A DNA stretch of 7,863 nucleotides from Acidobacteriota bacterium (GTDB taxonomy: Bacteria; Acidobacteriota; Terriglobia; UBA7540), in the NCBI GenBank assembly GCA_021789565.1, contig JAJYJL010000319.1, positions 1 through 7,863 on the forward strand, in the 5' to 3' direction. The notes under the pieces are model-generated. The model had not been told where the DNA came from. It searched no databases and saw only the letters and a list, made by a program, of their open reading frames with translations. A program made the position numbers and the translations under genes. Shown here in pieces: positions 1 to 7,300 of the stretch. The first letter of the stretch is position 1, and each line of letters opens with the position of its first letter.

Positions 1-167
1 ATGAGGATCATCTCGCTTCGGTATTTGCGGCTGCACGCCGGACACCAGTGTACCAATTGCCCTGCGCGTGTACAACTTGTTCGGTATAAAGGTCCTTAGT
101 CCACGGTCAGAGCCCTTATGCCAGCGGCAATCGCCAGCTTCCCGGCTGCATTCCAGGCACAACAACT
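1..167. other. Left-edge stretch without a recognisable gene
   Basis: No convincing gene is seen here. Two frames stay open from the left edge, one to a TAG at 97-99 and one to a TAA at 87-89. Either could be the tail of a gene beginning outside the window, but neither translation is recognisable. The 32-codon frame beginning with ATG at base 1 has one CxxC pair (CTNC) but no ribosome site can be judged at the edge. I see no tRNA cloverleaf and no hairpin followed by a T-run. Confidence 0.4.
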
Positions 168-196
168 TTGCCGGAACTGATCGCGATTGCTATAAT
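168..196 (+). promoter_or_regulatory. Sigma70-type promoter of the fmdB-like gene
   Basis: A perfect -10 hexamer TATAAT lies at 191-196. A TTGCCG element matching 4 of 6 bases of the -35 consensus lies at 168-173, with an ideal 17-base spacer. Transcription would start near 203, ten bases before the ribosome site at 213. This gives a leader of about 20 bases. The order promoter, ribosome site, TTG start is consistent with one short mRNA for the zinc-ribbon gene. It also argues that the open frame upstream of 224 is not translated as part of that gene. Confidence 0.6.
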
Positions 197-212
197 GATT
201 GTCCTAATGGTC

Positions 213-221
213 AGGAGGTGA
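213..221 (+). promoter_or_regulatory. Strong Shine-Dalgarno site selecting a TTG start
   Basis: AGGAGGTGA is a nine-base match to the anti-Shine-Dalgarno end of 16S rRNA. Counted from AGGAGG (213-218), it sits five bases before TTG at 224. It decides the start of the FmdB-like gene, because the next residues (PLYEYRC) are exactly where proteins of this family normally begin. Confidence 0.8.
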
Positions 222-223
222 CC

Positions 224-520
224 TTGCCTCTTTACGAGTATCGATGTGAACAATGCGGTTCGCGAATTGAGAAAATCCAGAAGTTTAGCGATCCCCCGCT
301 GGCAACCTGCGAAAAGTGTGGAGGCGATTTGACGCGCCTGTTGTCCGCTCCGGCAATTCAGTTTAAAGGCAGCGGGTGGTACATCACGGACTACGCCCGA
401 AAATCGTCGCCCGAAAATGGAGGAAAGTCTGACGGCGGGTCTTCCGCAAAGCCTGCGGCGGCCGAGTCTTCCCCTGCCAAGAGCAAGCCCGCAGACTCCA
501 AGGCTTCCACGAGCAATTAG
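224..520 (+). CDS. FmdB-family zinc-ribbon regulatory/hypothetical protein
   Basis: This 98-residue protein begins MPLYEYRC, the signature N-terminus of the FmdB/CxxC_CxxC_SSSS zinc-ribbon family. Two CxxC knuckles at C8-C11 and C29-C32 should bind one zinc ion. The conserved segment after them includes the FKGSGWY motif at 47-53 and ITDYARK at 54-60. From about residue 61 the tail is low-complexity (Ser, Ala, Lys, Pro, Gly) and probably disordered, which is usual in the family. The family name comes from a putative regulator in methylotroph amide metabolism, but the biochemical role of most members is unknown. An in-frame extension back to 68 is possible, but the promoter, the ribosome site and family alignment all favour TTG at 224. 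The gene is monocistronic and converges on the DinB-like gene 81 bases away. Confidence 0.88.
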   Translation: MPLYEYRCEQCGSRIEKIQKFSDPPLATCEKCGGDLTRLLSAPAIQFKGSGWYITDYARKSSPENGGKSDGGSSAKPAAAESSPAKSKPADSKASTSN

Positions 521-601
521 CAGAATCGAAAGCGTTTGCGCGGTCGGGACGCGGTGCGGAGGGTCAGATGCGCGTTCCGGTAAGCACCGATGCCCGCCGA
601 T

Positions 602-1087
602 TTAACCTTTCGGCCAGGCATTCAGTAAACGCCGCACCACCACAAGCTCTCCCAGATGGTAGGCGTTGTGATCTGCAACCAGCAGGGCCTCGCGCAAAAT
701 TGTCTGGCCGTCGCCATGCGGTATGCGCGCATAAAGATCCATCGAGGGACTCGAAACAAGGCGTTCCATCCCCTTCAGATCACGCCGGAAGGCCTTGACG
801 GATTTCGCCCAGGCCGAGGCATTGGGTGGAGCGTCGTCCTCCGGCCAGTAGCCGCCTGGCCAGTCAGGAGAAACGTGATGGGGATCCCTGCTGAATTCCA
901 GGATGTCCCATTGCGCGATCCGCATGTGTTCCAGCAGCCGCCAGGGCGTGTGAGGAATCCCCTGGGGCCTGGCTCCGCGCAGCTTCGCGGGAAGACCGGC
1001 GATGGCGGAGTCAAAATCAACGTGGGCGCCGCTGCCTCGCAGCAGGTAGATTAAATGCTTCCGTAAGACAGCCTGTTCGTCTTTCAT
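602..1087 (-). CDS. DinB-superfamily (DinB_2-like) putative metal-binding protein
   Basis: With the start chosen here the protein has 161 residues. It looks like the DinB/YfiT four-helix-bundle superfamily, with a [17 protein letters not shown] helix at about 46-62 and [10 protein letters not shown] at 139-148. H54, H140 and H144 are in the right order and spacing to form the usual three-histidine metal site. Superfamily members include thiol transferases (bacillithiol, mycothiol) and DNA-damage-induced proteins, but the substrate here cannot be told. The start is uncertain. ATG at 1087 fits the family N-terminus but has a poor ribosome site. An in-frame ATG at 1132 adds 15 residues and has GGAGG only two bases before it, which is close. 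The gene lies 76 bases (or 31 with the long start) after galU on the same strand, so read-through is plausible. Confidence 0.8.
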   Translation of the reverse strand: MKDEQAVLRKHLIYLLRGSGAHVDFDSAIAGLPAKLRGARPQGIPHTPWRLLEHMRIAQWDILEFSRDPHHVSPDWPGGYWPEDDAPPNASAWAKSVKAFRRDLKGMERLVSSPSMDLYARIPHGDGQTILREALLVADHNAYHLGELVVVRRLLNAWPKG

Positions 1088-1163
1088 AGCTTGTTCAACC
1101 AGATGCCCACTGAACAACCAGCGGGAGACCATTACCTCCCAAAGGCCCGTCAGCCAACAACCG

Positions 1164-2042
1164 CTATAATTTCAATGACTTAAGATATTTTCGGAACTGC
1201 CGGCCCATCGTCGGTTCTTTCAGCGCATACTCTACCGTGGCCTTTAAAAAACCAAGTTTGTCACCGGCGTCGTAACGCTTTCCTTCAAAAATAAAACCGT
1301 AGACCGGTTCATCCTTCAGCAGACTTTTGAGGGCGTCGGTCAACTGCACTTCGCCACCCTTACCCCGCCGGGTTGAGGCCAGCTTTCTGAAGATCCTTGG
1401 GGTCAGAATGTAGCGACCGATGATCCCCATGGTGGAAGGTGCGTCGGCCGGAGAAGGCTTTTCAATCAGGTCCTTCACCTGAAATAGCCGGCCATTCCAT
1501 TTGGAGTTGCGCACCGGGTCGGCGGCAACGATCCCATAGCTTCCAACGGTCGCCCGGGGTACGCGCTCAATAGCCAGAATACTGGCGTTGAATTCATTAA
1601 AGACTTCGGTCATCTGCTTCAAACACGGAACCTGGCTGTCAATCACATCGTCTGAGAGCACCACCGCAAAGGGCTCATCATCCACCAGGTCGCGCGACAT
1701 CAACACCGCGTGCCCCAGGCCTTTCGGATGTTTCTGCCGCAGATAGACCACGTTGCACAAAGACGAAATCTCCCTGACCTGTTTCCGCAAGGGCTCCTTC
1801 CCGCGCCCGGCCAGTTCGTGCTCGAGTTCGGCAGAAACGTCAAAGTGATTTTCAATGGCGCTCTTGCCGCGCCCGGTTACAAAAATGGTCAAAGGAATTC
1901 CTGCAGCCGCCACTTCTTCCACCGCATATTGAACCAGAGGCTTGTCGACAATCGGCAACATCTCTTTGGGCTGGGCCTTGGTCGCGGGCAGGAACCGGGT
2001 GCCCAATCCCGCCACAGGCAACACAGCTTTGCGAACTTTCAT
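1164..2042 (-). CDS. galU: UTP-glucose-1-phosphate uridylyltransferase
   Basis: The enzyme makes UDP-glucose and pyrophosphate from UTP and glucose-1-phosphate in the cytoplasm. UDP-glucose feeds cell-envelope polysaccharides, glycolipids and the galactose pathway. The 292-residue length is normal. The nucleotidyltransferase signature [20 protein letters not shown] covers residues 11-30, with the catalytic lysine expected in it. KGLGHAV is at 107-113 and the metal-binding SDD at 130-132. LIEKP at 192-196, GEVQLTDAL at 230-238 and [13 protein letters not shown] at 256-268 contact the sugar phosphate in the family. The start is the ATG at 2042 because GGAG at 2049-2052 is six bases away. ATGs at 2048 and 2081 are less well placed. 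The gene is divergent from tsaD, and the DinB-like gene follows it. Confidence 0.95.
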   Translation of the reverse strand: MKVRKAVLPVAGLGTRFLPATKAQPKEMLPIVDKPLVQYAVEEVAAAGIPLTIFVTGRGKSAIENHFDVSAELEHELAGRGKEPLRKQVREISSLCNVVYLRQKHPKGLGHAVLMSRDLVDDEPFAVVLSDDVIDSQVPCLKQMTEVFNEFNASILAIERVPRATVGSYGIVAADPVRNSKWNGRLFQVKDLIEKPSPADAPSTMGIIGRYILTPRIFRKLASTRRGKGGEVQLTDALKSLLKDEPVYGFIFEGKRYDAGDKLGFLKATVEYALKEPTMGRQFRKYLKSLKL

Positions 2043-2048
2043 CGTCAT

Positions 2049-2052
2049 CTCC
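2049..2052 (-). promoter_or_regulatory. Ribosome site fixing the galU start
   Basis: On the minus strand GGAG is followed by six bases and then the ATG at 2042. The in-frame ATG at 2048 would abut the GGAG directly, so 2042 is preferred. This gives the N-terminus [12 protein letters not shown] typical of GalU. Confidence 0.6.
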
Positions 2053-2089
2053 GTGAGGGGACTCTTGGATCGAGCCTTCAAAAAAGGTC

Positions 2090-2119
2090 AGTCTATCGCC
2101 TTTTGCGCGGGACAGTCAA
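2090..2119 (-). promoter_or_regulatory. Probable galU promoter
   Basis: On the minus strand, TTGACT (2119-2114, five of six to consensus) is followed after 18 bases by TAGACT (2095-2090, four of six). Transcription would start about 2083-2085, inside or beside a run of six T residues (2085-2080), leaving a leader of about 40 bases. This is the best match in the divergent galU/tsaD region, but it has not been scored against background. Confidence 0.45.
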
Positions 2120-2199
2120 AGTCTAGGGGAGTGGTTCGGCGAATCGCTGATGGGCAAGTCCGGCCAACATGCTGACCGTTCATGCAAAATTCGCGTGCG

Positions 2200-2208
2200 T
2201 GTTAAGAT
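2200..2208 (+). promoter_or_regulatory. Possible extended -10 for tsaD with a very short leader
   Basis: TGTTAAGAT reads as an extended -10 (TGn plus TAAGAT, four of six matches). A weak TTCATG at 2179-2184 could serve as -35 with an 18-base spacer. Initiation about seven bases downstream would fall within a few bases of the ATG at 2217. No good Shine-Dalgarno sequence precedes that ATG, so a leaderless or nearly leaderless mRNA is one explanation. The call is weak. Confidence 0.25.
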
Positions 2209-2216
2209 GAATCATC

Positions 2217-3362
2217 ATGCTCGTCCTGGGAATCGAATCCAGTTGCGATGAAACAGCCGCCGCTGTCGTGGCAGACGGCACGCGCATCCTTTCAAATGTT
2301 GTCGCCTCGCAAATCAAAATCCACGAACGGTTCGGGGGAGTTGTGCCGGAACTGGCCTCGCGCGAACACCTGAAGAAAATCTCGCCTGTCGTGGATGAAG
2401 CCTGCCAACAGGCCGGGACCACCTTGGACGACGTCGAAGCCATCGCCGTTACCGAAGGCCCCGGGCTGATCGGTTCGCTGCTGGTGGGACTGGTTTACGG
2501 CAAGGCGCTGGCGCTTTCACTGCGCAAGCCGCTGGTGGGGGTCAACCATCTTGAAGGACACATCCACGCGGTCCTGCTCCACAACACGATGCAGCGGCAG
2601 GAGGACCCTTCCATCCCGGCCGCCAATTTCCCTAACATCACGCTCGTTGTTTCAGGCGGGCATACCATCCTCTACCACGTGGACCAGGAAAAGCCAGGAG
2701 AAGCCGGGTGCCCGTCATTCTGCTACAGGATGCTGGGACAAACTCGAGACGACGCGGCAGGCGAAGCGTTCGACAAAGTCGCCAAGCTTTTGGCGCTTGG
2801 TTACCCTGGCGGCCCCGTCATTGACCGCTTGGCACGCTTCGGCAATCCCCGCGCTTCCGAATTCGGGCGCATCAGAATGAAAGGGAATCAACTCGATTTC
2901 AGTTTTTCAGGATTGAAGACCGCTGTCCTCTATCGCGTGCGCGGGACCTCTCTGGCGGCAGAGGCTGAAGACCGGCGCGACTGGCGCAACGCCTCACCCG
3001 ATACACCAACCCTGGAGGAGCTTCGCGCACACTGTTCCCAGAACACGCTCGACCTCGTCGCAAGTTTTCAGGAAGCTGTCGTCACCGATCTGATTGAACG
3101 CACCGTGGCTGCCGCAGCCGCAGCAGGAATCGACACGGTCTTCGTCTCGGGGGGCGTGGCATGCAATTCCCTTCTCCGCGAGCGATTTGCAAAATCAGGC
3201 GAAAAGCGTGGCTTCCACGTCTTCTTCCCATCGCCGCGCCTCTCTACTGACAACGCGGCCATGATCGCCGCCGCCGGCTACTACAAGCTGGCCAGGGGTC
3301 TCCGCGACAACGCCTCGCTGAACGCGCACGCCTCATTCCCATTGGGCAATCCCCCGGTATAG
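2217..3362 (+). CDS. tsaD: tRNA N6-adenosine threonylcarbamoyltransferase TsaD
   Basis: TsaD (formerly Gcp/YgjD) transfers the threonylcarbamoyl group from threonylcarbamoyl-AMP to A37 of tRNAs reading ANN codons, working with TsaB and TsaE in bacteria. The protein has an ASKHA fold. GIESSCDETAAAVV is at 5-18 and VPELASREH at 43-51. NHLEGHIHA at 110-118 carries the metal ligands H111 and H115, and VVSGGHT is at 144-150. GQTRDDAAGEAFDKVAK lies at 174-190, FSFSGLKTAV at 228-237, VSGGVACN at 310-317 and STDNAAMIA at 343-351, with D345 the third metal ligand. At 381 residues it is longer than the usual 335-350. The extra length appears around 122-138 and 242-270, in parts poor in family motifs. 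The ATG at 2217 matches the family start, although the ribosome site is poor. None of its usual partner genes is in the window. Confidence 0.96.
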   Translation: MLVLGIESSCDETAAAVVADGTRILSNVVASQIKIHERFGGVVPELASREHLKKISPVVDEACQQAGTTLDDVEAIAVTEGPGLIGSLLVGLVYGKALALSLRKPLVGVNHLEGHIHAVLLHNTMQRQEDPSIPAANFPNITLVVSGGHTILYHVDQEKPGEAGCPSFCYRMLGQTRDDAAGEAFDKVAKLLALGYPGGPVIDRLARFGNPRASEFGRIRMKGNQLDFSFSGLKTAVLYRVRGTSLAAEAEDRRDWRNASPDTPTLEELRAHCSQNTLDLVASFQEAVVTDLIERTVAAAAAAGIDTVFVSGGVACNSLLRERFAKSGEKRGFHVFFPSPRLSTDNAAMIAAAGYYKLARGLRDNASLNAHASFPLGNPPV

Positions 3363-3567
3363 AAAATCAGTAATCTCCGCCGGTGAATTTCAACCGCATT
3401 CCTGCGCTTATCCGAATCCGTTCAATTCGCGCTTTGAGAACTTCCACTTGCCGGAACCCGGATATCTTCTGTTAAGCTTTCGTTTTGAATCGGCTCGGGA
3501 GTTGCAGGCAACCGGTCCATCATCAGGCCGGTCGCGAGGGGCCGGGCCCATTCAATCAGGAAAGCCG
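3363..3567. other. 205-base gap between tsaD and hyuA-like gene
   Basis: No gene or RNA is recognised. A TTG-started frame from 3448 runs in phase into the hyuA-like gene, but the added 40 residues are not family-like and are best read as untranslated leader. TTGAGA at 3434-3439 and TTGCCG at 3448-3453 resemble -35 boxes but have no well-spaced -10. The operon promoter is probably in this gap, though I cannot place it. ACCGG/CCGGT arms around 3510-3535 form only a five-base stem, and no T-run terminator follows tsaD. Confidence 0.4.
3558..3561 (+). promoter_or_regulatory. Ribosome site selecting the hyuA-like start
   Basis: AGGA followed by six bases leads to ATG at 3568. The protein then begins MRVGVDTGGTFTD, the standard N-terminus of the family, which supports this start over the upstream TTG at 3448. 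Confidence 0.55.
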
Positions 3568-5682
3568 ATGCGCGTTGGCGTGGATACGGGCGGAACGTTT
3601 ACAGACTGCGTTGTGGCGGATGGCCTCGGCGTCAGAGTCGTCAAGATCTTTTCCGGCTCTCCCTCTTCGCCGGAGGAAGCCAGCCGCGCGATCGCGGACG
3701 GCGTGGGCCGCCTGGTCGGACAGGCGCCCCACGCCACCATCGACATCATCCACGGCACAACCGTCAGCACCAACAGTCTGCTGGAGCGGCGCGGCGCCCG
3801 GGTGGCGCTGGTGACCACCCAGCGATTTGAAGACCTGATTGAAATCGGCCGACAGGCACGGCCCCACCTTTATGACCTGGATGTGCGCCGTGATCCCCCG
3901 CTGGTTCCGCGCCGTATGCGCTTCGGATTGCGCGAGCGTACTGCGGCTGACGGCAGTGTCCTCCTGCGCCCTTCCAGCCATGAACTGAGAAGACTCCGCG
4001 ACCGGATCGCCCGTTCCGGCGCGGAATCCGTTGCCGTGTGCCTGTTGTTTTCATTTTCGAACCCTGCAAATGAAAGGAAGGTGCTCCAGGCGCTGCGAGA
4101 CCTCAAGCTTCCGCTCTCTATCTCCTACCAGATACTGCCCGAGTTCCGCGAGTATGAGAGGCTTTCGGCCGCCGCCATCAACGCTTACCTGATGCCGCGC
4201 ATCGGTTCCTACCTGAACAGTCTGGAACGTGAAGCCGCCAGGAGGTTCTCCCTGGGAGGGCGCAATGGTGGTAAAAGGGCCAGGGGATCGGGCGTTCGTG
4301 TTTTTGTGATGGAATCGAGCGGCGGCATCACAACCGCCCGGCATGCGGCGCGAGAACCGGTTCGAACCATTCTTTCCGGCCCTGCAGGAGGCGTTGCCGC
4401 AGCCGTCCGGCTCGCGGAAGGTCTGGGAATCCGGCGGGCCATCAGCTTTGACATGGGCGGAACTTCAACCGATGTCTGCCTGTTTGAGGGCCGGGCGCGC
4501 ATCACCAACGAAACCTCGCTGGGAGGACTCCCCATCGCGGTACCAGTGATTGACCTCCACTCGGTGGGAGCGGGCGGCGGATCACTCGCCCGCTTGGATG
4601 AAGGCGGCGCGCTGCGGGTGGGACCTGAAAGCGCTGGAGCAACGCCCGGCCCGATCTGCTACGGGCGTGGCGGTAAACAGCCAACCGTCACGGATGCCAA
4701 CCTCATTCTGGGAAGGATCGATCCCGAACACTTCCTGGGCGGCACGTTCCACCTGGACTCGCGAGCCGCGGAGAATACTTTCCAAGCATTCATTCGAAGT
4801 GGCAGGAAGAAGTCCACTGGAGCCAGAGGGGTCCTCAGCAGCCCTGTTGAGCTTGCGCGCGGAATCATTGCCGTGGCCAACGCCAATATGGAAAGGGCCC
4901 TTCGGGTGATCTCCGTTGAACGCGGACATGATCCTCGCGACTTCACTCTGATTTGCTTCGGCGGCGCGGGAGGATTGCAGGTCGCAGATCTTGGCCGGTC
5001 TCTCGGCGTGTCCCGCATCATCATTCCCCGAAATCCCGGAACATTTTCAGCTCTGGGCATCCTCCGGTCAGACGCGGTGAGAGACGTTTCGCAGTCCGTC
5101 TTAGCTCCTGTCCCGGCAAATGCGAATGCCGCGCGTTCGGCCCCGTTCAGTCGGTTCTTGAAGGAGCTTGCGCGCCGGTTCAGGAAGATCGAAAAGGAGG
5201 CCCGTGCAGAACTCCGGCGCGACCATTTTCCGCCCGGAAAGGTCCTGGTGGAAAAGCAGCTTGAAGTCCGCTATGCAGGGCAATCTTATGAACTGCTGGT
5301 TCCCTTCACGCCGCGGTTCCGAATAGAATTTGAACGGTTGCACGAAAAGGTTTACGGATATGCTCATGCCGGTAAGCCGCTGGAGGTGGTAAATCTGCGG
5401 CTGCGCCTGACGGTGCCGATTGCGGGGCGGAAGACACCAAGGCCTTCCGGCGTGGGCACGGCGCGCCGGGTTGGCAACACAATCCTCAAGGAGAAGAACG
5501 TCTGGTTTGGCCATCGTTTTCACCGAACTCCACTCTACGACCGGGACCGGCTTTCGCCCGGAATCCGCTTGAACGGCCCGGCCTTGGTGGCGGAATACAG
5601 TTCAACCACGGTTCTACCACCCGGCTTCCAGTGCCGTGTGGATCGCGAGGGAAACCTGGTACTGACTTACGATGCGCACTGA
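3568..5682 (+). CDS. Hydantoinase/oxoprolinase family protein, subunit A (HyuA-like)
   Basis: This 704-residue subunit belongs to the ATP-binding half of the hydantoinase/oxoprolinase/acetone-carboxylase superfamily. Characterised members use ATP to activate a cyclic amide or ketone (N-methylhydantoin, 5-oxoproline, acetophenone, acetone). The N-terminal domain starts with VDTGGTFTD at 5-13, the ASKHA phosphate-binding loop, followed by IHGTTVSTNSLLER at 61-74. The central hydantoinase A domain has MESSGGI at 248-254, ILSGPAGG at 268-275, FDMGGTSTDV at 294-303 (second phosphate loop), SVGAGGGS at 332-339 and GPESAGATPGPICYG at 352-366. The C-terminal part holds the VERGHDPRDF and CFGGAGG motifs and an oxoprolinase-type terminal domain. 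All expected motifs are present and no frameshift is seen. Substrate cannot be assigned from sequence. The stop overlaps the hyuB-like start by 11 bases, implying translational coupling of two subunits. Confidence 0.92.
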   Translation: MRVGVDTGGTFTDCVVADGLGVRVVKIFSGSPSSPEEASRAIADGVGRLVGQAPHATIDIIHGTTVSTNSLLERRGARVALVTTQRFEDLIEIGRQARPHLYDLDVRRDPPLVPRRMRFGLRERTAADGSVLLRPSSHELRRLRDRIARSGAESVAVCLLFSFSNPANERKVLQALRDLKLPLSISYQILPEFREYERLSAAAINAYLMPRIGSYLNSLEREAARRFSLGGRNGGKRARGSGVRVFVMESSGGITTARHAAREPVRTILSGPAGGVAAAVRLAEGLGIRRAISFDMGGTSTDVCLFEGRARITNETSLGGLPIAVPVIDLHSVGAGGGSLARLDEGGALRVGPESAGATPGPICYGRGGKQPTVTDANLILGRIDPEHFLGGTFHLDSRAAENTFQAFIRSGRKKSTGARGVLSSPVELARGIIAVANANMERALRVISVERGHDPRDFTLICFGGAGGLQVADLGRSLGVSRIIIPRNPGTFSALGILRSDAVRDVSQSVLAPVPANANAARSAPFSRFLKELARRFRKIEKEARAELRRDHFPPGKVLVEKQLEVRYAGQSYELLVPFTPRFRIEFERLHEKVYGYAHAGKPLEVVNLRLRLTVPIAGRKTPRPSGVGTARRVGNTILKEKNVWFGHRFHRTPLYDRDRLSPGIRLNGPALVAEYSSTTVLPPGFQCRVDREGNLVLTYDAH

Positions 5683-7276
5683 TCCGGCAGAACTCGAAAT
5701 CTTCAAGAATCTTTTCCACTCCGTGGCGGAAGAGATGGGCGCCGCGCTGCGCCGGTCCGCCTTTTCGCCCAACATCAAAGAGCGGCGTGATTATTCCTGC
5801 GCGGTGTTTGACGGCCGAGGAGACGTTGTGGCCATGGGTGACCACATGCCCGTGCATCTTGGGTCCATGCCCCGTTCCGTGGCCGCCACCATCGAGCGAC
5901 TGCTGCTCGGCCCCGGCGACATCGCAGTCCTCAACGATCCTTTTGCCGGCGGCACTCATCTACCTGACCTTACTTGCGTCATGCCGGTTTTCGCCGGCGC
6001 AGCCAGAGAGCCAAAGAACTCAAAGCCGGTTTTCTACGTCGCAAATCGCGCCCACCATTCGGATATAGGAGGCGCGCAACCTGCTTCGATGGGGCTCAGT
6101 GAAGAAATCTACCAGGAAGGACTGCGCATCCCTCCGGTGCTGCTGGTGCATAACGGGAAGCCCCAAACAGATGTACTGGCCATGCTGCTGGCCAATGTGC
6201 GCACTCCGGCAGAACGCGAAGGCGATTTGACAGCGCAGATCGCCGCCTGCAGGCTGGGAGAGCAGCGTCTGCAGGAAATGACGCGCAAGTACGGCGTCCG
6301 CAAAATGAACATATACCTTGCCGCCCTCCAGCGTTACTCGGCACGCCTGATGCGGCACGCGCTCGGCCGGATTCCCGATGGCACGTATCGCGCTGTAGAT
6401 TTTCTCGACGACGACGGATATTCCACGAAACCCGTACGCTTGCAGGTGGCCATCCGGATACAGGCCGGCCATGCAACCGTTGATTTCACCGGGTCCTCGC
6501 CTCAGTGCCGGGGCGGGGTCAACGCCGTCATGGCCATCACCACTTCAGCGGTGTTCTACGTGTTCCGTTGTCTGCTGGGTGAGGATGTTCCCGCCTGCGC
6601 GGGATTGATGGAACCTATTGAAGTGATCGCACCCGAAGGGAGCGTGCTCAATGCCCGTCCTCCGGCCGCGGTGGCCGCGGGCAACGTGGAAACATCGCAG
6701 CGCATTGTGGATGTCCTTTTCCGCGCCCTGGCCCGGGCCCTCCCTCATCGCATTCCGGCGGCGAGTTCGGGTACCATGAACAATCTGTCATTCGGAGGAA
6801 TCGATCCCCGCACAGGCGCGCCGTTTGCTAATTACGAAACCATCGCGGGCGGAATGGGCGCCCGGCCAACGGCTGACGGCCTGAGCGGCATCCACACCCA
6901 CATGACCAACTCGCTGAACACGCCGGTGGAAGCTCTTGAGGCCCACTTCCCGGTCCGCGTGTGGCGAACTTCAATTCGGCGCGGATCGGGAGGGCGCGGC
7001 AAGTTCCGTGGTGGAGACGGCATCATTCGCGCGGTCGAGTTCCTTACAGATGCCCGCCTCAGCATCCTGTCTGACCGCCGCCGCTTTCCGCCTTACGCCC
7101 TGGCAGGTGGGCAGCCCGGCAAGCCTGGAAAAAACACTCTGGTGGCTGGCGGCAAAAAGCGCAGCCTACCATCAAAAGCAGCGGTGAGCGTGCCAGCGGG
7201 AAGTGTTCTTACGATTGAAACACCCGGCGGCGGCGGCTGGGGTAGACCCGGAGATCGCAAGGTTCAAAGCAAGTAA
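5672..7276 (+). CDS. Hydantoinase/oxoprolinase family protein, subunit B (HyuB-like)
   Basis: This 534-residue subunit is the partner of the preceding gene. Together they total 1238 residues, close to the single-chain eukaryotic 5-oxoprolinase of about 1290, in which the same two halves are fused. Recognisable family segments are HMPVHLGSM at 58-66, NDPFAGGTHLPDL at 88-100, ANRAHHSDIGG at 124-134 and GLSEEIYQEGLRIPP at 141-155. A DFTGSS segment, the GGVNA and AGNVETSQRIVD region, a glycine-rich GSGGRGKFRGGDG stretch and the terminal TPGGGGWGRP follow. Conserved His and Asp residues in the N-terminal blocks are candidate metal ligands. No Shine-Dalgarno sequence sits at normal distance (GAGGG at 5647-5651 is 20 bases away), so translation probably depends on ribosomes finishing the upstream gene. 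Substrate unknown: 5-oxoproline, hydantoins and others are all possible. Confidence 0.92.
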   Translation: MRTDPAELEIFKNLFHSVAEEMGAALRRSAFSPNIKERRDYSCAVFDGRGDVVAMGDHMPVHLGSMPRSVAATIERLLLGPGDIAVLNDPFAGGTHLPDLTCVMPVFAGAAREPKNSKPVFYVANRAHHSDIGGAQPASMGLSEEIYQEGLRIPPVLLVHNGKPQTDVLAMLLANVRTPAEREGDLTAQIAACRLGEQRLQEMTRKYGVRKMNIYLAALQRYSARLMRHALGRIPDGTYRAVDFLDDDGYSTKPVRLQVAIRIQAGHATVDFTGSSPQCRGGVNAVMAITTSAVFYVFRCLLGEDVPACAGLMEPIEVIAPEGSVLNARPPAAVAAGNVETSQRIVDVLFRALARALPHRIPAASSGTMNNLSFGGIDPRTGAPFANYETIAGGMGARPTADGLSGIHTHMTNSLNTPVEALEAHFPVRVWRTSIRRGSGGRGKFRGGDGIIRAVEFLTDARLSILSDRRRFPPYALAGGQPGKPGKNTLVAGGKKRSLPSKAAVSVPAGSVLTIETPGGGGWGRPGDRKVQSK

Positions 7277-7288
7277 TCGCAGAACTCA

Positions 7289-7295
7289 TAAGGAG
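7289..7295 (+). promoter_or_regulatory. Ribosome site of the asparaginase gene
   Basis: TAAGGAG ends five bases before the ATG at 7301. It is the strongest ribosome site of the right-hand gene run and suggests the exported product is translated independently of the two upstream genes, even if carried on the same mRNA. Confidence 0.7.
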
Positions 7296-7300
7296 AAATC

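Noticed and set aside
57..90. TATAAA at 85-90 with TTGCCC at 57-62 as a promoter
   Set aside because: The 22-base spacer is too long for sigma70, and the much better promoter at 168-196 explains the downstream gene.
1..99. Short open frame from ATG at base 1 to TAG at 97-99 with one CxxC pair
   Set aside because: Thirty-two codons, no recognisable family and no upstream sequence to judge a start. It may be chance or the tail of a gene outside the window.
552..589. CGGTGC/GCACCG inverted repeat between the convergent fmdB-like and DinB-like genes
   Set aside because: The six-base arms are separated by 26 bases, with no T-run on either strand. Too weak to call a terminator.
656..1054. 132-codon plus-strand frame opposite the DinB-like gene
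   Set aside because: It lies wholly antisense to a gene with clear family motifs and its translation resembles nothing known. It is expected by chance in GC-rich coding DNA.
1710..2126. 138-codon plus-strand frame opposite galU
   Set aside because: Antisense to intact galU, with no family resemblance and no ribosome site of note.
3510..3552. GC-rich palindromic stretch (ACCGG...CCGGT and GGGCCGGGCCC-like) as a riboswitch or terminator
   Set aside because: Stems of about five bases only, no T-run and no recognisable aptamer pattern.
3448..3567. 40-residue N-terminal extension of the hyuA-like protein from TTG at 3448
   Set aside because: The residues are not family-like, and a ribosome site with proper spacing precedes the ATG at 3568, where the canonical MRVGVDTGGTFTD begins.
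5486..5959. 157-codon minus-strand frame across the hyuA/hyuB junction
   Set aside because: It covers conserved coding sequence of both subunits on the other strand. Its length is explained by codon bias.
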